Shown one piece after another: positions 17,715 through 25,430 of a stretch of DNA of 64,000 bases (the stretch's first letter is position 1; every line of letters starts with the position of its first letter). Position numbers and translations under genes: made by a program. Origin of the DNA: Candidatus Zixiibacteriota bacterium (GTDB lineage Bacteria > Zixibacteria > MSB-5A5 > GN15 > FEB-12); contig JAOUBJ010000013.1 in NCBI GenBank assembly GCA_029860345.1, forward strand, positions 92,017 to 156,016. The letters are read 5' to 3'. The notes under the pieces were generated by a model that had not been told where the DNA came from, did no database searches, and saw only the letters and a program-made list of their open reading frames with translations.

Positions 17715-18542
17715 ATGAAACGGTTTACCGTCAAAGAACTCGCCTCAGCCGGACTGATTGCCTCGTTGTATACCGTACTCAGTCTTGCCTTCATGCCGAT
17801 TTCATTCGGCGTCTATCAGATCAGGGTTGCCGAAGCCCTCACTGTGCTGCCCTTTCTCACTCGGGCCGCCGTGCCCGGTCTGTATATCGGATGTCTTTTG
17901 GCCAATATCATTGGCGGCATGGGCTGGCTGGATATTGTATTTGGTCCCTTAATCACTCTTGCTGCAGCCCTGATTACGCGCGGGCTTTACCATCTGTCAC
18001 GGCGACCGGTCACGTTGTTGCCTGCGGTTGTACCGGTGGTTCTAATGTGGGGCGGGTCGATTTACCTGCTCAATGGAGGAGCTGTTACGATCAACACGGT
18101 CAGCGGGGTAGGGCTGTCGCTGCTCTCACTCGTCTTGATTCTGTTCACTGAAAAGAAACGCGCCGCCGGTGCTGCCACCGAATTGGTCGACTGGCTGCTG
18201 CGCGCGCTATCGATGGCTTTGGCCCTGGTCGCGGTTTTTCTGCTCAGGCAGACCGACGATACTTTTGTTTTTCTGTGTGGCGCGATCACATGGCTGGCCA
18301 CGCCGGTTGTAACGGCGTTACTGGCCCGCCTGTGGTTCTCCGGCGACAACCCGAACCTTCTGATTGCACCATTACCGCCGGTGCTGCTGAACGCCTTCGG
18401 TGTTTCGGCCTATCTCGCACCGCTGATCGGCGTGAGCTATTGGTTCTCGGTGCAGATGGTCGGTGTCGGTCAGTTGATCGCCTGCTACCTGATCGGCCTG
18501 CCGATACTCATCCTTTTGCAGCGACGAAAGAGTGTTTTTTAA
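17715..18542 (+). CDS. QueT-like ECF transporter substrate-binding protein with a long central insertion
   Basis: 275 residues, clearly longer than the roughly 160 usual for QueT proteins. The N-terminal part (FGVYQIRVAEALTVLPFLTR, then IGCLLANIIGGMGWLDIVFGPL) and the C-terminal part (PLPPVLLNAFGVSAYLAPLI, ending VGQLIACYLIGLPILILLQRR) match the two halves of QueT. About 100-115 residues with extra hydrophobic segments lie between them (about 100-215). QueT proteins are thought to import queuosine precursors with an ECF energy module. No ECF ATPase is nearby. The start codon ATG 17715 has no clear ribosome site. The next promoter begins right at its stop codon. Confidence 0.78.
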   Translation: MKRFTVKELASAGLIASLYTVLSLAFMPISFGVYQIRVAEALTVLPFLTRAAVPGLYIGCLLANIIGGMGWLDIVFGPLITLAAALITRGLYHLSRRPVTLLPAVVPVVLMWGGSIYLLNGGAVTINTVSGVGLSLLSLVLILFTEKKRAAGAATELVDWLLRALSMALALVAVFLLRQTDDTFVFLCGAITWLATPVVTALLARLWFSGDNPNLLIAPLPPVLLNAFGVSAYLAPLIGVSYWFSVQMVGVGQLIACYLIGLPILILLQRRKSVF

Positions 18543-18543
18543 T

Positions 18544-18572
18544 TTGACAACATGGGGAGACACTTTTACAAT
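18544..18572 (+). promoter_or_regulatory. Sigma-70-type promoter of the microcompartment genes
   Basis: -35 TTGACA at 18544-18549, a 17-base spacer, and -10 TACAAT at 18567-18572: one mismatch from consensus overall. It starts two bases after the QueT stop and gives a leader of about 45 bases before the shell-protein start. Confidence 0.75.
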
Positions 18573-18624
18573 AATCTATTGCAAAATGGAAGTTTAGCTC
18601 AATCGGTATAAGACAGGAGTGTTC

Positions 18625-18903
18625 ATGGAAGCGATTGGAATGATAGAGACCAGAGGTTTAGTCGCGTTGATCGAAGCATCGGATGCGATGGTCAAAGCGG
18701 CCAAAGTGACCCTGGTGAGATATGAAAAAGTCGGTGGCGGCCTCTGTACCGCTATTGTGCGAGGCGACGTTGCGGCATGTAAAGCGGCCACCGATGCCGG
18801 CGCTGCAGCCGCACAAAAGGTCGGCGAACTCATCAGCGTCCATGTCATCCCGCGGCCTCATGATAACGTGCACGAGGTTTTCGACACTAAACTGCCAAGC
18901 TGA
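18625..18903 (+). CDS. Bacterial microcompartment shell protein (BMC domain, hexamer type)
   Basis: 92 residues, a single BMC domain as in PduA/EutM/Ccm[21 protein letters not shown] is the family N-terminus, followed by [32 protein letters not shown] and [16 protein letters not shown]. Such proteins form hexameric tiles of a protein organelle. ATG 18625 has GGAG at proper distance; the earlier in-frame GTG 18619 does not. It is directly downstream of a near-consensus promoter and 52 bp before a CoA-acylating aldehyde dehydrogenase. That supports a metabolosome that handles an aldehyde. Confidence 0.93.
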   Translation: MEAIGMIETRGLVALIEASDAMVKAAKVTLVRYEKVGGGLCTAIVRGDVAACKAATDAGAAAAQKVGELISVHVIPRPHDNVHEVFDTKLPS

Positions 18904-18919
18904 TAAAAACAACTAACTT

Positions 18920-18942
18920 CGGGAGCTTGCTTAAAGCTCCCG
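18920..18942 (+). promoter_or_regulatory. Intercistronic stem-loop between BMC shell and aldehyde dehydrogenase genes
   Basis: A perfect 9-bp stem CGGGAGCTT / AAGCTCCCG with a 5-base loop. It ends 13 bases before the dehydrogenase ATG and has no T run. It could attenuate transcription or protect the 3' end of the shell mRNA, so that shell protein exceeds enzyme. Confidence 0.65.
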
Positions 18943-18955
18943 TTCACTACAATCT

Positions 18956-20422
18956 ATGGCTGATTCCGACCAAAACCCGGCTGTTGATGATATTGTCCGG
19001 TTGGTCCTAAAAGAACTCGACGACGCCAAAAGCGGCTCACCAGAACAATCCGACACCGGGGCGACTACGGCTGTCTGCGAACCGGACGACAGTTGTTGTC
19101 TTTTCAGCAGCCTTGACGATGCCGTCGAATCAGCCCGCATGGCCCAGCGCAAGTTCCTCGACCTCTCGATGGAACGACGCGGCCACATTGTCGAGACCAT
19201 TCGCGGGCGGGCTCTCGAAAGCGCCGAGCGGCTGGGGCAGTTGGCGGTCGATGAGACCGGTCTGGGCAAAATGCCGGACAAAAAAAACAAGATAATCCTG
19301 TGTGCCCGAAAAACCCCCGGCCCCGAAGACCTCAAACCGGAAGCCTTCTCAGGCGACAACGGCCTCACGCTGGTCGAACCGGCGCCGTGGGGGGTGGTCG
19401 GATCAATCACACCGTCCACCAACCCGCCGTCGACTGTGCTCAACAACGCTATCTCGATAATCTCAGCCGGTAATGCTGCCGTTTTCAACCCGCACCCTTC
19501 GGCCAAGAATGTCTCCGGGCAGATGGCGCGACTGGTTCACGATGCAATTGTCGAAGCGGGCGGTCCGGAGAACCTGGTCACCTGTATCTCGCAACCGACT
19601 ATTGAGTCCGCCCAGGCGCTCTGGAGCCACAAACATATCGATTTGGTACTGGTCACCGGCGGTGGTGCGGTGGTGAAAGCTGCTATGGTCTCAGGCAAGC
19701 GGGCCATCTGTGCCGGTCCGGGCAACCCGCCGGTCGTGGTCGATGAAACGGCTATCCTGCCGCACGCTGGGCAGTGTATTGTCACCGGCGCGTCGTTTGA
19801 CAACAACGTGCTGTGTACCGATGAAAAAGAAATCTTCGTCGTCGACAAAGTAGCGCATCGTTTGAAACGCGAGATGATCGCCAATGGTGCATTCGAGTTG
19901 GACGGAATCGCCATAGATAAACTAACCAATTTATTGGTCGAACGCGACCCTGACGGACAGGGTTACCGTCATGTCGGGATCAACCGCAACTTTGTCGGCA
20001 AGCCGCCCGATGAAATCCTGAAACAGATCGATGTCGTCCCGCCGCCCGGCACCAAGCTTGTCTTTTTTGAAGCACCGTGGGACCACCCGTTGGTCATGGC
20101 TGAACAACTGATGCCGGTCATTCCGATGGTGCGCTGCAAGACTGTCGAAGAGGCGATGGAGAAGGCGGTCATTGTCGAGCACCAGTACAAGCACACTTTT
20201 GTCATGCACTCTACATCGATTGTCAACCTCTCCAACATGGCGCAATTGTGCCGCGCCAATATCTTTGTCAAGAACGGCTTCAACATGGCCGGTCTTGGAT
20301 ACGGGGGAGAGGGTTTCGCATCAATGTCGATCGCCGGCACCACCGGCGAAGGCATCACTAAAGCCTCCACCTTCACCCGCCCCCGCCGCTGCACTTTAGT
20401 CGATTATTTTAGGATTGTGTAG
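18956..20422 (+). CDS. CoA-acylating aldehyde dehydrogenase, PduP/EutE type, with encapsulation peptide
   Basis: 488 residues. It converts an aldehyde (acetaldehyde or propionaldehyde in known relatives) plus CoA and NAD+ to acyl-CoA. The N-terminus NPAVDDIVRLVLKELDD is an amphipathic helix like the encapsulation peptides that direct PduP into microcompartments. It is followed by a linker and the ALDH core with VEPAPWGVVGSITPSTNPPS and the catalytic cysteine in GASFDNNVLCTDEKE. No ribosome site is visible before ATG 18956. The intercistronic stem-loop ends just upstream, suggesting controlled translation. Other microcompartment parts must lie elsewhere in the genome. Confidence 0.9.
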   Translation: MADSDQNPAVDDIVRLVLKELDDAKSGSPEQSDTGATTAVCEPDDSCCLFSSLDDAVESARMAQRKFLDLSMERRGHIVETIRGRALESAERLGQLAVDETGLGKMPDKKNKIILCARKTPGPEDLKPEAFSGDNGLTLVEPAPWGVVGSITPSTNPPSTVLNNAISIISAGNAAVFNPHPSAKNVSGQMARLVHDAIVEAGGPENLVTCISQPTIESAQALWSHKHIDLVLVTGGGAVVKAAMVSGKRAICAGPGNPPVVVDETAILPHAGQCIVTGASFDNNVLCTDEKEIFVVDKVAHRLKREMIANGAFELDGIAIDKLTNLLVERDPDGQGYRHVGINRNFVGKPPDEILKQIDVVPPPGTKLVFFEAPWDHPLVMAEQLMPVIPMVRCKTVEEAMEKAVIVEHQYKHTFVMHSTSIVNLSNMAQLCRANIFVKNGFNMAGLGYGGEGFASMSIAGTTGEGITKASTFTRPRRCTLVDYFRIV

Positions 20423-20435
20423 GGGGGGAGGGGGG

Positions 20436-21851
20436 ATGATGAGTCGAAGAAGCAAGGGTTCAAAAGAGAACCTGAAAGTCGTTCGGTCACGCACCAGAGC
20501 CAAGCTTTCGGATCTACTATCGCTCGACTTCTTTGGTAAGAGAGCAGTTGCCTGCCTGGAGCTTCCTGCGCCAGAGTACGCCACGCTTTCTCGCGCCTCA
20601 GTGCCCAAGCTGAAGTCGGTGGCAGAGATCATGTTGAGTTCTTGGTCCAGATTGATTGAGGGCGAATTGCCACCCGTCAAGGGATGCAAGTGGATATGCC
20701 CTCACGGCCACGAGCATCGTATCGAACATATCGAAATACGGGACCGGATGCTCATGATAGCTATAGCATATTACGATGCGGCGGTACGTCAGTTCATCAT
20801 CCGCAATGATGGTAAGCAGGGTAATCCGCCGGGCATGCACATTCGTCACATTGAAGCAGTAAGTCAAAAACTGGACGTATCAACCGAATCAGAATTCGAT
20901 TTGACTACCATGAAGACGGCTAGGATGCTGTACTTCAATGGACTATTCTATGCCTACTTCGCGGGGCTTCTTAGAAGATCTGACGGACCCAAGGGTACGA
21001 CCGACGTATTCGAACGTAACTTACACTCGATGCTGCAAAAACTGCATTCGCTGCCATTTGCTCCTAAATCGGCAGTCTTGCAGCTCGCGGTCCGGCGCAT
21101 GCTTCAGGGTCTCTTAGACCTGAGTGCCGAGATTTATGGGGAAGTAGCACCTCGCTCACCACACCATATGCCCGGGGTATTTTCTGCAATTCGACTGGAC
21201 GAACTCACATCGTTGGCAAAGAGAGACAAGGCTGCTATGCAGCGGTATGGATCTAAGCAGGTTGAAAAGGTCTTTGAGTGGCAGCTGGCGTTAATCGTCC
21301 AGTCCTTCGGATTGACTGTGGTATCCACACGATCTGGACAGAAGACGGTCGATTTGTTGTGCATTTCAGGTTCACCGGACCAATGCACTTTCTTGCTGGA
21401 GGCCAAAACTTCAAAGTCAGCGTACACCCTTCCTACATCCGACGCACGGGCACTCCGTGAGTATGTTGAAACTGTGCAGAGTACATTGGTGAATCTTCCT
21501 AGGCTACGTTTCGTCCTTGTAGTAGGCGGAGAACCTGCGAAGACTCTAAGAAACAAGATCATCAATCTCGAAGCGAAAGTAGGAGTCCCTGTTAGATTCA
21601 TCGCCGCCTCTGAGTTGGCCCGTCTGCGAGAGGGTCTTCCGGGTCCGCTTCCAATGGGACCTTTCGTCGATAGACTGATCACCTACGGGCAAATTCTTGA
21701 CGGGGCTTTTGTAGACTCGATCGTGCGAGCTTATGTGAAAGAGCATTCCGCAACCAGTAACTTCGTCGAGACATTACTTTCCATTCGTGGCGTGACTAGT
21801 CACAGGCTACCGTGGATGGACGGAGACCCGGCATGTGAACTAGGTGAGTAG
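20436..21851 (+). CDS. Putative PD-(D/E)xK nuclease-domain protein, unknown family
   Basis: 471 residues from ATG 20436 (GGGAGGGGGG upstream; ATG 20439 also possible). The C-terminal third has FEWQLALIVQSFGLTVVSTR, then SGQKTVDLLCI and TFLLEAKTSK. E281, D306 and E322-x-K324 fit the E...D...ExK core of restriction-endonuclease-like folds. The N-terminal 250 residues are helical and have CPHGHEHR, a possible metal or structural site. It is alone, between the microcompartment locus and a convergent gene, with a hairpin after it. A defence or DNA-repair nuclease is plausible. The specific family is not recognised. Confidence 0.6.
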   Translation: MMSRRSKGSKENLKVVRSRTRAKLSDLLSLDFFGKRAVACLELPAPEYATLSRASVPKLKSVAEIMLSSWSRLIEGELPPVKGCKWICPHGHEHRIEHIEIRDRMLMIAIAYYDAAVRQFIIRNDGKQGNPPGMHIRHIEAVSQKLDVSTESEFDLTTMKTARMLYFNGLFYAYFAGLLRRSDGPKGTTDVFERNLHSMLQKLHSLPFAPKSAVLQLAVRRMLQGLLDLSAEIYGEVAPRSPHHMPGVFSAIRLDELTSLAKRDKAAMQRYGSKQVEKVFEWQLALIVQSFGLTVVSTRSGQKTVDLLCISGSPDQCTFLLEAKTSKSAYTLPTSDARALREYVETVQSTLVNLPRLRFVLVVGGEPAKTLRNKIINLEAKVGVPVRFIAASELARLREGLPGPLPMGPFVDRLITYGQILDGAFVDSIVRAYVKEHSATSNFVETLLSIRGVTSHRLPWMDGDPACELGE

Positions 21852-21863
21852 CCCGGCCGGTGG

Positions 21864-21881
21864 CCCACAGCTTGCTGTGGG
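21864..21881. repeat. CCCACAGCTTGCTGTGGG hairpin repeat, copy 1
   Basis: Near-palindrome with arms CCCACAGC / GCTGTGGG. A related copy with one arm decayed occurs at 46148-46165. Confidence 0.75.
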
Positions 21882-21911
21882 ATTCTAGGCATCTTCGAAG
21901 CATTAACAGCT

Positions 21912-21936
21912 TTGAGGTCACAGATTGTGACCTCAA
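21912..21936. terminator. Strong hairpin between convergent genes
   Basis: 11-bp perfect stem TTGAGGTCACA / TGTGACCTCAA with a 3-base loop. There is no long T run, but its position between two converging genes fits a bidirectional terminator. Confidence 0.6.
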
Positions 21937-21958
21937 GTTCTAGTGAGTTGCAAACGTG

Positions 21959-22645
21959 TCACTTAGTAGCGGCTACTCGTGCGCGCATGATGAACACAGA
22001 TACAGCTATCAGCAGCAGAGCCAGCAAGATTAGTCCGTACAGGCTGGTGGATGGCACCGCCGCTACCGCCTGCAATGTAACGTGATCCGTATAAATGTAG
22101 TCACCTGAGGTGCCACCGCCGTTGGCTGCGTTGCCGGCCACGTAGAAATCCACTTGATGTGCCGGTTCCAGGGGCGCCGTCCATTGAAAGGACCACGATA
22201 CCGGTCCGTCTGCGGTTCCATTGAACGTTCCGGTTGAAGTTTGCTTGACGTAGTCGCGATTGTTGCCGTTACCATCGGACAGTTGCGTATTCGTCGGATC
22301 CGTTATGGTGAAAACACCGGCGCCCTCCGATCCGGCGTCAGTTCCGGCCAGCGCTGTCAACTCAAAGCCCCAGCGACTTTGGCCCGGATCGCCCAGCGTG
22401 ACGGTAATAGTGTAGTCCTGTCCAGGCACCAATCCGGGAGGGGTTATAGTGACACCGAAACTACCATCGCCGCTGTTGACTGTCCCGCCATGGCAGTCAG
22501 TGCACAGTCCTTCGCCCGGCGCGCCGGTACGAACATCTGGTGGTCCGCCGGATGAGTCACCACCGGCAAAGCCTGTAGCTGCTACACAGAGTGTGCAGAC
22601 GGTCACTAGCAACAGTGCTGTAAATGTCCTTGCTTGGGAAGTCAT
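21959..22645 (-). CDS. Reeler-like 'choice-of-anchor V' protein with CxxCH motif and C-terminal sorting/anchor segment
   Basis: 228 residues. Signal peptide (TALLLVTVCTLCVAATGFAGG), then GEGLCTDCHGG, a CxxCH c-type haem-binding motif, followed by a beta-sandwich (SFGVTITPPGLVPGQDYTIT, ending GPVSWSFQWTAP). This matches the choice-of-anchor V / Reeler-like pattern. The C-terminus VPSTSLYGLILLALLLIAVS plus MRARV resembles IPTL-CTERM/PEP-CTERM sorting tails: short motif, hydrophobic helix, basic end. It is probably exported and anchored on the surface or membrane. Whether haem is attached is unknown; one CxxCH alone is weak proof of a cytochrome. Confidence 0.75.
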   Translation of the reverse strand: MTSQARTFTALLLVTVCTLCVAATGFAGGDSSGGPPDVRTGAPGEGLCTDCHGGTVNSGDGSFGVTITPPGLVPGQDYTITVTLGDPGQSRWGFELTALAGTDAGSEGAGVFTITDPTNTQLSDGNGNNRDYVKQTSTGTFNGTADGPVSWSFQWTAPLEPAHQVDFYVAGNAANGGGTSGDYIYTDHVTLQAVAAVPSTSLYGLILLALLLIAVSVFIMRARVAATK

Positions 22646-23195
22646 TTGATCTCTCTCCTGTCCTTGATTCGTAACTGATTGTACGGAATCAATATAGTTT
22701 TTGTGGAGCAGGTTGTCAACCGTGCACCGCGATGTCTCTGTACTAAAGTAATCTTAGCTCGTGACGCACTGTTAAGGGCTGCTTCAAAGCCCCGTAGGGC
22801 GGGTCCACGCCGAAGGCGGGAACCCGCCATTACCCCTCTATACAGTCTCGTAGGTCGAAACCGGCGGTTTCGACACTCCGGCTCCGTTTTGCCCCTGAAA
22901 CAAGGGGAAAACCACGGGCTGTCCGTCCTCCGTCATAGATTCCGCCCAATATGATAGAAATAGACCGGAACTATTAATAATAATCGTAGGTTTCACCAAT
23001 AACATCCGATATACTGAGATGTAACTAATGATTTGAGTTCGACTCTTTTCCGAAGTTTTGTCATAATCCACAACTCTCCGCTAAAGCTTCATCTCGAATT
23101 GACCGCGCAATTGTGCGCACAATGTCTTTTATCTGGAAGTACATGATGTTATTGAGACAGAATTTACTTCGGGATAAGCAATTACGGAGTGTAGA
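22646..23195. other. Intergenic region (550 bp) with repeats and RRM-gene leader
   Basis: Contains a GTAGGGCGGGTCC / GGGAACCCGCC inverted element (22794-22830), a GTAGGTCGAAACC / GGTTTCGAC element (22850-22873), and the leader of the RRM gene with an inverted repeat at 23105-23118. No gene is supported. Confidence 0.75.
23105..23118. promoter_or_regulatory. Small inverted repeat upstream of the RRM gene
   Basis: GCGCA-ATTG-TGCGC, 78 bases before the RRM start. It could be an operator or part of a leader RNA fold; no regulator is assigned. Confidence 0.3.
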
Positions 23196-23486
23196 ATGAA
23201 CATCTACATCGGAAACATGTCGTTTGATACGACAGAAGATCAGCTACGCGAAGCCTTCGCGGGCTACGGCGAAGTCTCAACCGTCAACATCATCAAAGAC
23301 AAATATTCAGGCGAGCCGAGAGGTTTTGCTTTTGTCGAGATGAATGGCAAAGAAGAAGCAATGGCGGCCATTACCGGCCTGAACGGTCAGGACATGAATG
23401 GACGCGCGTTGAATGTCAACGAAGCGAAACCGCGCGCCGAAGGCGGCGGTAATCGTGGTGGCGGCGGTGGCCGCGGCCGGTACTAA
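23196..23486 (+). CDS. RRM-domain RNA-binding protein, glycine-rich tail
   Basis: 96 residues: one RNA-recognition motif with RNP2 IYIGNM (3-8) and RNP1 RGFAFVEM, then an RGG/Gly-rich tail (GGGNRGGGGGRGRY). Such small single-RRM proteins are known in cyanobacteria and many other bacteria and are often cold-induced RNA chaperones. GGAG lies at a good distance before ATG 23196. A long A+T-rich leader and a clear terminator frame it as a single-gene transcript. Confidence 0.93.
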   Translation: MNIYIGNMSFDTTEDQLREAFAGYGEVSTVNIIKDKYSGEPRGFAFVEMNGKEEAMAAITGLNGQDMNGRALNVNEAKPRAEGGGNRGGGGGRGRY

Positions 23487-23535
23487 TCACGACGTCATAC
23501 GCTCAGTGACAACTTTGTCACGAGCATGATTTTTG

Positions 23536-23567
23536 AGGGGATTGGCCTTAGGCTGGTCCCTTTTTTT
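23536..23567 (+). terminator. Rho-independent terminator after the RRM gene
   Basis: AGGGGATTGGCC, loop TTA, GGCTGGTCCC (two G-U pairs), followed directly by seven T. Confidence 0.8.
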
Positions 23568-23712
23568 ATTGAGTCGCGTAGGTCAGGAGCCATGCGCTCC
23601 AGACAGCCCGCACCACGCGACTTAAGAGCCATTCATGGCCGCGTGGTTCGCAATGATGTGAATTGGGTCGATCAACAAGCACGACCAGAAGAATTGCAAG
23701 CGTCATCGCCGC

Positions 23713-23931
23713 TCAGCCCGGTATTTGGCCCGAGTCGTCGGTGTCCTTGCCTTTGTAGAAGGCTCCGACAATCAGGGCAACGCCGACAATGATCGGAAAC
23801 ATGGGCCACATCTGTCCGATGTGAGGCAACACCCCCATGTTGCTCAGAAGAAATATGAGACCGACACCAAGTACAATCACTCCACCCACGAGCATGCCCC
23901 GACGATCCGCTTCCATTTTCTTGTCAACCAT
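23713..23931 (-). CDS. Small two-helix membrane protein (LiaI/DUF5668-like)
   Basis: 72 residues from ATG 23931, with GGAGG 8 bases upstream; the in-frame ATG at 23946 overlaps that site and was rejected. After MVDKKMEADRRG come two hydrophobic helices, MLVGGVIVLGVGLIFLLSNM and MWPMFPIIVGVALIVGAFY, joined by a Gly/Pro turn. This is the LiaI-LiaF-like transmembrane pattern known from envelope-stress proteins. It is alone, so function is only suggested. Confidence 0.65.
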   Translation of the reverse strand: MVDKKMEADRRGMLVGGVIVLGVGLIFLLSNMGVLPHIGQMWPMFPIIVGVALIVGAFYKGKDTDDSGQIPG

Positions 23932-24071
23932 ATCGACGACCTCCATTATTCTGGACTACGCCTTCCTTGTTCTACTCAATTCTAGTTGGGACTTCTCTGA
24001 GAGTCAACCATTATCGGTGGCCGGCCGGGTGATTCTTGTTTGCTGTGGTATCGCTCCGGCATTGAGACTCA

Positions 24072-24095
24072 CCCTTCGACTGCGCTCAGGGTGAC
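24072..24095 (+). repeat. CTTCGACTGCGCTCAGG-type dispersed repeat, copy 2
   Basis: CCCTTCGACTGCGCTCAGGG followed by TGAC. Its right end is the start of the tandem array. Confidence 0.75.
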
Positions 24096-24275
24096 GGTGT
24101 TGGGAATGCTCGAGTGACGGTGTTGGGGATGCTCAGGGTGACGGTGTTGGGAATGCTCGAGTGACGGTTTTGGGGATGCTCGGGTGACGGTGTTGGGGAT
24201 GCTCGGGTGACGGTTTTGGGGATGCTCGGGTGACGGTTTTGGGAATGCTCGGGTGACGGTGTCCGAGATGTTTTA
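24091..24275. repeat. 23-bp tandem repeat, about 7 units plus a decayed unit
   Basis: Units begin GTGACGGT and end GGGATGCTCGG, length 23 (one is 24), with G/T and G/A variants. The unit starting at 24114 ends CTCAGG, like the dispersed element beside it. The last unit has lost its 3' half. Minus-strand reading gives a Pro/Lys/Thr repeat peptide that is not a credible protein. Confidence 0.9.
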
Positions 24276-24474
24276 GTGACAGTGAGGCGAACGTTTCTGG
24301 TGAGGAAGGATGAGATTGCAGCGTCGCTGCTACACCAGTGTCATTGCTCCGCGCAGGACGGGCGCGGCTTCTGAGGCCAGACATTCCGCTTTGCCTTTAG
24401 GCTTGACCGGGGGGCATCGCATCGCCTTATTGTAGATACCAGAGTCAACACTGTCTGTGGAATGGGACACCAAA

Positions 24475-25209
24475 ATGTTCAACAAGACGTCACTTCTCTC
24501 TGTCTCGATTCTCCGTGTTGTCGTCATCGTGAGCGCGGTCGCGCTGTCATGCACGACGCCCAAAGCCGTTCTGTGGTCACAGTCGCGCATGGACCCGAAA
24601 CTTGATGCTTCAATGACAGCGTACATCGTGTCGACGGAGGAAGTTGCTGCGGCAGCAGCGAGCAAAAGCCAAGTGGGGCAAGTCGGAGAACCATGGGCTG
24701 TGCATGCAATGCAGGGCGAGTTCTACCGTCGGGCGGTGGGGGAATTGGCTGCTCAGTTGCGTGATCAGGGGCTAACCCTGGTAGATAGTCCGGCAGATGC
24801 GGACCTGGTATTCGAGTTCTATCTGGAAGAGACCTCCTTCGCCAGGCCCGCAACTGCGATAACGGCCGGCGACGCACGGCATGGCCTGCTGAGATTCGGC
24901 ACACCAATAGTCGCAGATGTGATTCTGGATCGTATGAAACTCAAGAGGACATTGTCCATGGCGGTATGGAATCTGGACAATTGGATAAACCCGATTGAAC
25001 GGCTCGACATCTGGTTCCAGAATCCGGGCTCCGGCCGCTTCATGCCGGATTCATTGCTACCCGGATGGTTCGCCGTTTTGGAGCCGCCGGGCGAGTCTCT
25101 TGATTTTGTAAGCCGAGTTGACACATACATCTCACTCCTGCTCTCGGCATACGGCAGAACCGTTACCGAAGAGCACTCCATCCGCCCAGGTCCGCCCAGA
25201 AACAAGTGA
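24475..25209 (+). CDS. Putative lipoprotein, unknown function
   Basis: 244 residues from ATG 24475 (GTG 24457 is an alternative). The N-terminus FNKTSLLSVSILRVVVIVSAVALSC ends in a lipobox-like ALSC followed by TTPK. The mature part contains QGEFYRRAVGELAAQLRDQG and LTLVDSPADADLVFEFYLEET, a pattern similar to periplasmic lipoproteins that handle 'duplicated residue' beta-alpha folds (DUF4136-like). I do not assign a family. There is no clear operon partner. Confidence 0.55.
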   Translation: MFNKTSLLSVSILRVVVIVSAVALSCTTPKAVLWSQSRMDPKLDASMTAYIVSTEEVAAAAASKSQVGQVGEPWAVHAMQGEFYRRAVGELAAQLRDQGLTLVDSPADADLVFEFYLEETSFARPATAITAGDARHGLLRFGTPIVADVILDRMKLKRTLSMAVWNLDNWINPIERLDIWFQNPGSGRFMPDSLLPGWFAVLEPPGESLDFVSRVDTYISLLLSAYGRTVTEEHSIRPGPPRNK

Positions 25210-25430
25210 AGAGGCCGAGTGATCCACGGCTTATGGTGGTGTCGGTTCTTCCGGCGCTGCCGATCGACCACCGATTCGCGCCGGTGGCCGCCTGTATGGG
25301 AATGATACAGCCTACGCGGGCTGTTCGCAGGTAACGGTAACGACAGAGCGGTATGAATCAACTTACCGTTGGCAACGGTCGGCGTTTCAAGAGGGTGCGT
25401 CTACCGGTCATCTACTTGAAAGCAACCATT

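Larger units (their letters stand above)
23932..24474. other. Intergenic region (543 bp) with tandem repeat array
   Basis: It holds one CTTCGACTGCGCTCAGG element (24072-24095) that runs straight into a 23-bp tandem array (24091-24275). Nothing else is recognisable. Confidence 0.75.

Noticed and set aside
24091..24275. CRISPR array
   Set aside because: The repeats are directly abutting with no unique spacers, and no cas genes are present.
24133..24384. Minus-strand frame with a repeating HPSIPKTVTRA peptide
   Set aside because: It is only the translation of the 23-bp tandem array (23 is not a multiple of 3, so the frame shifts between units).
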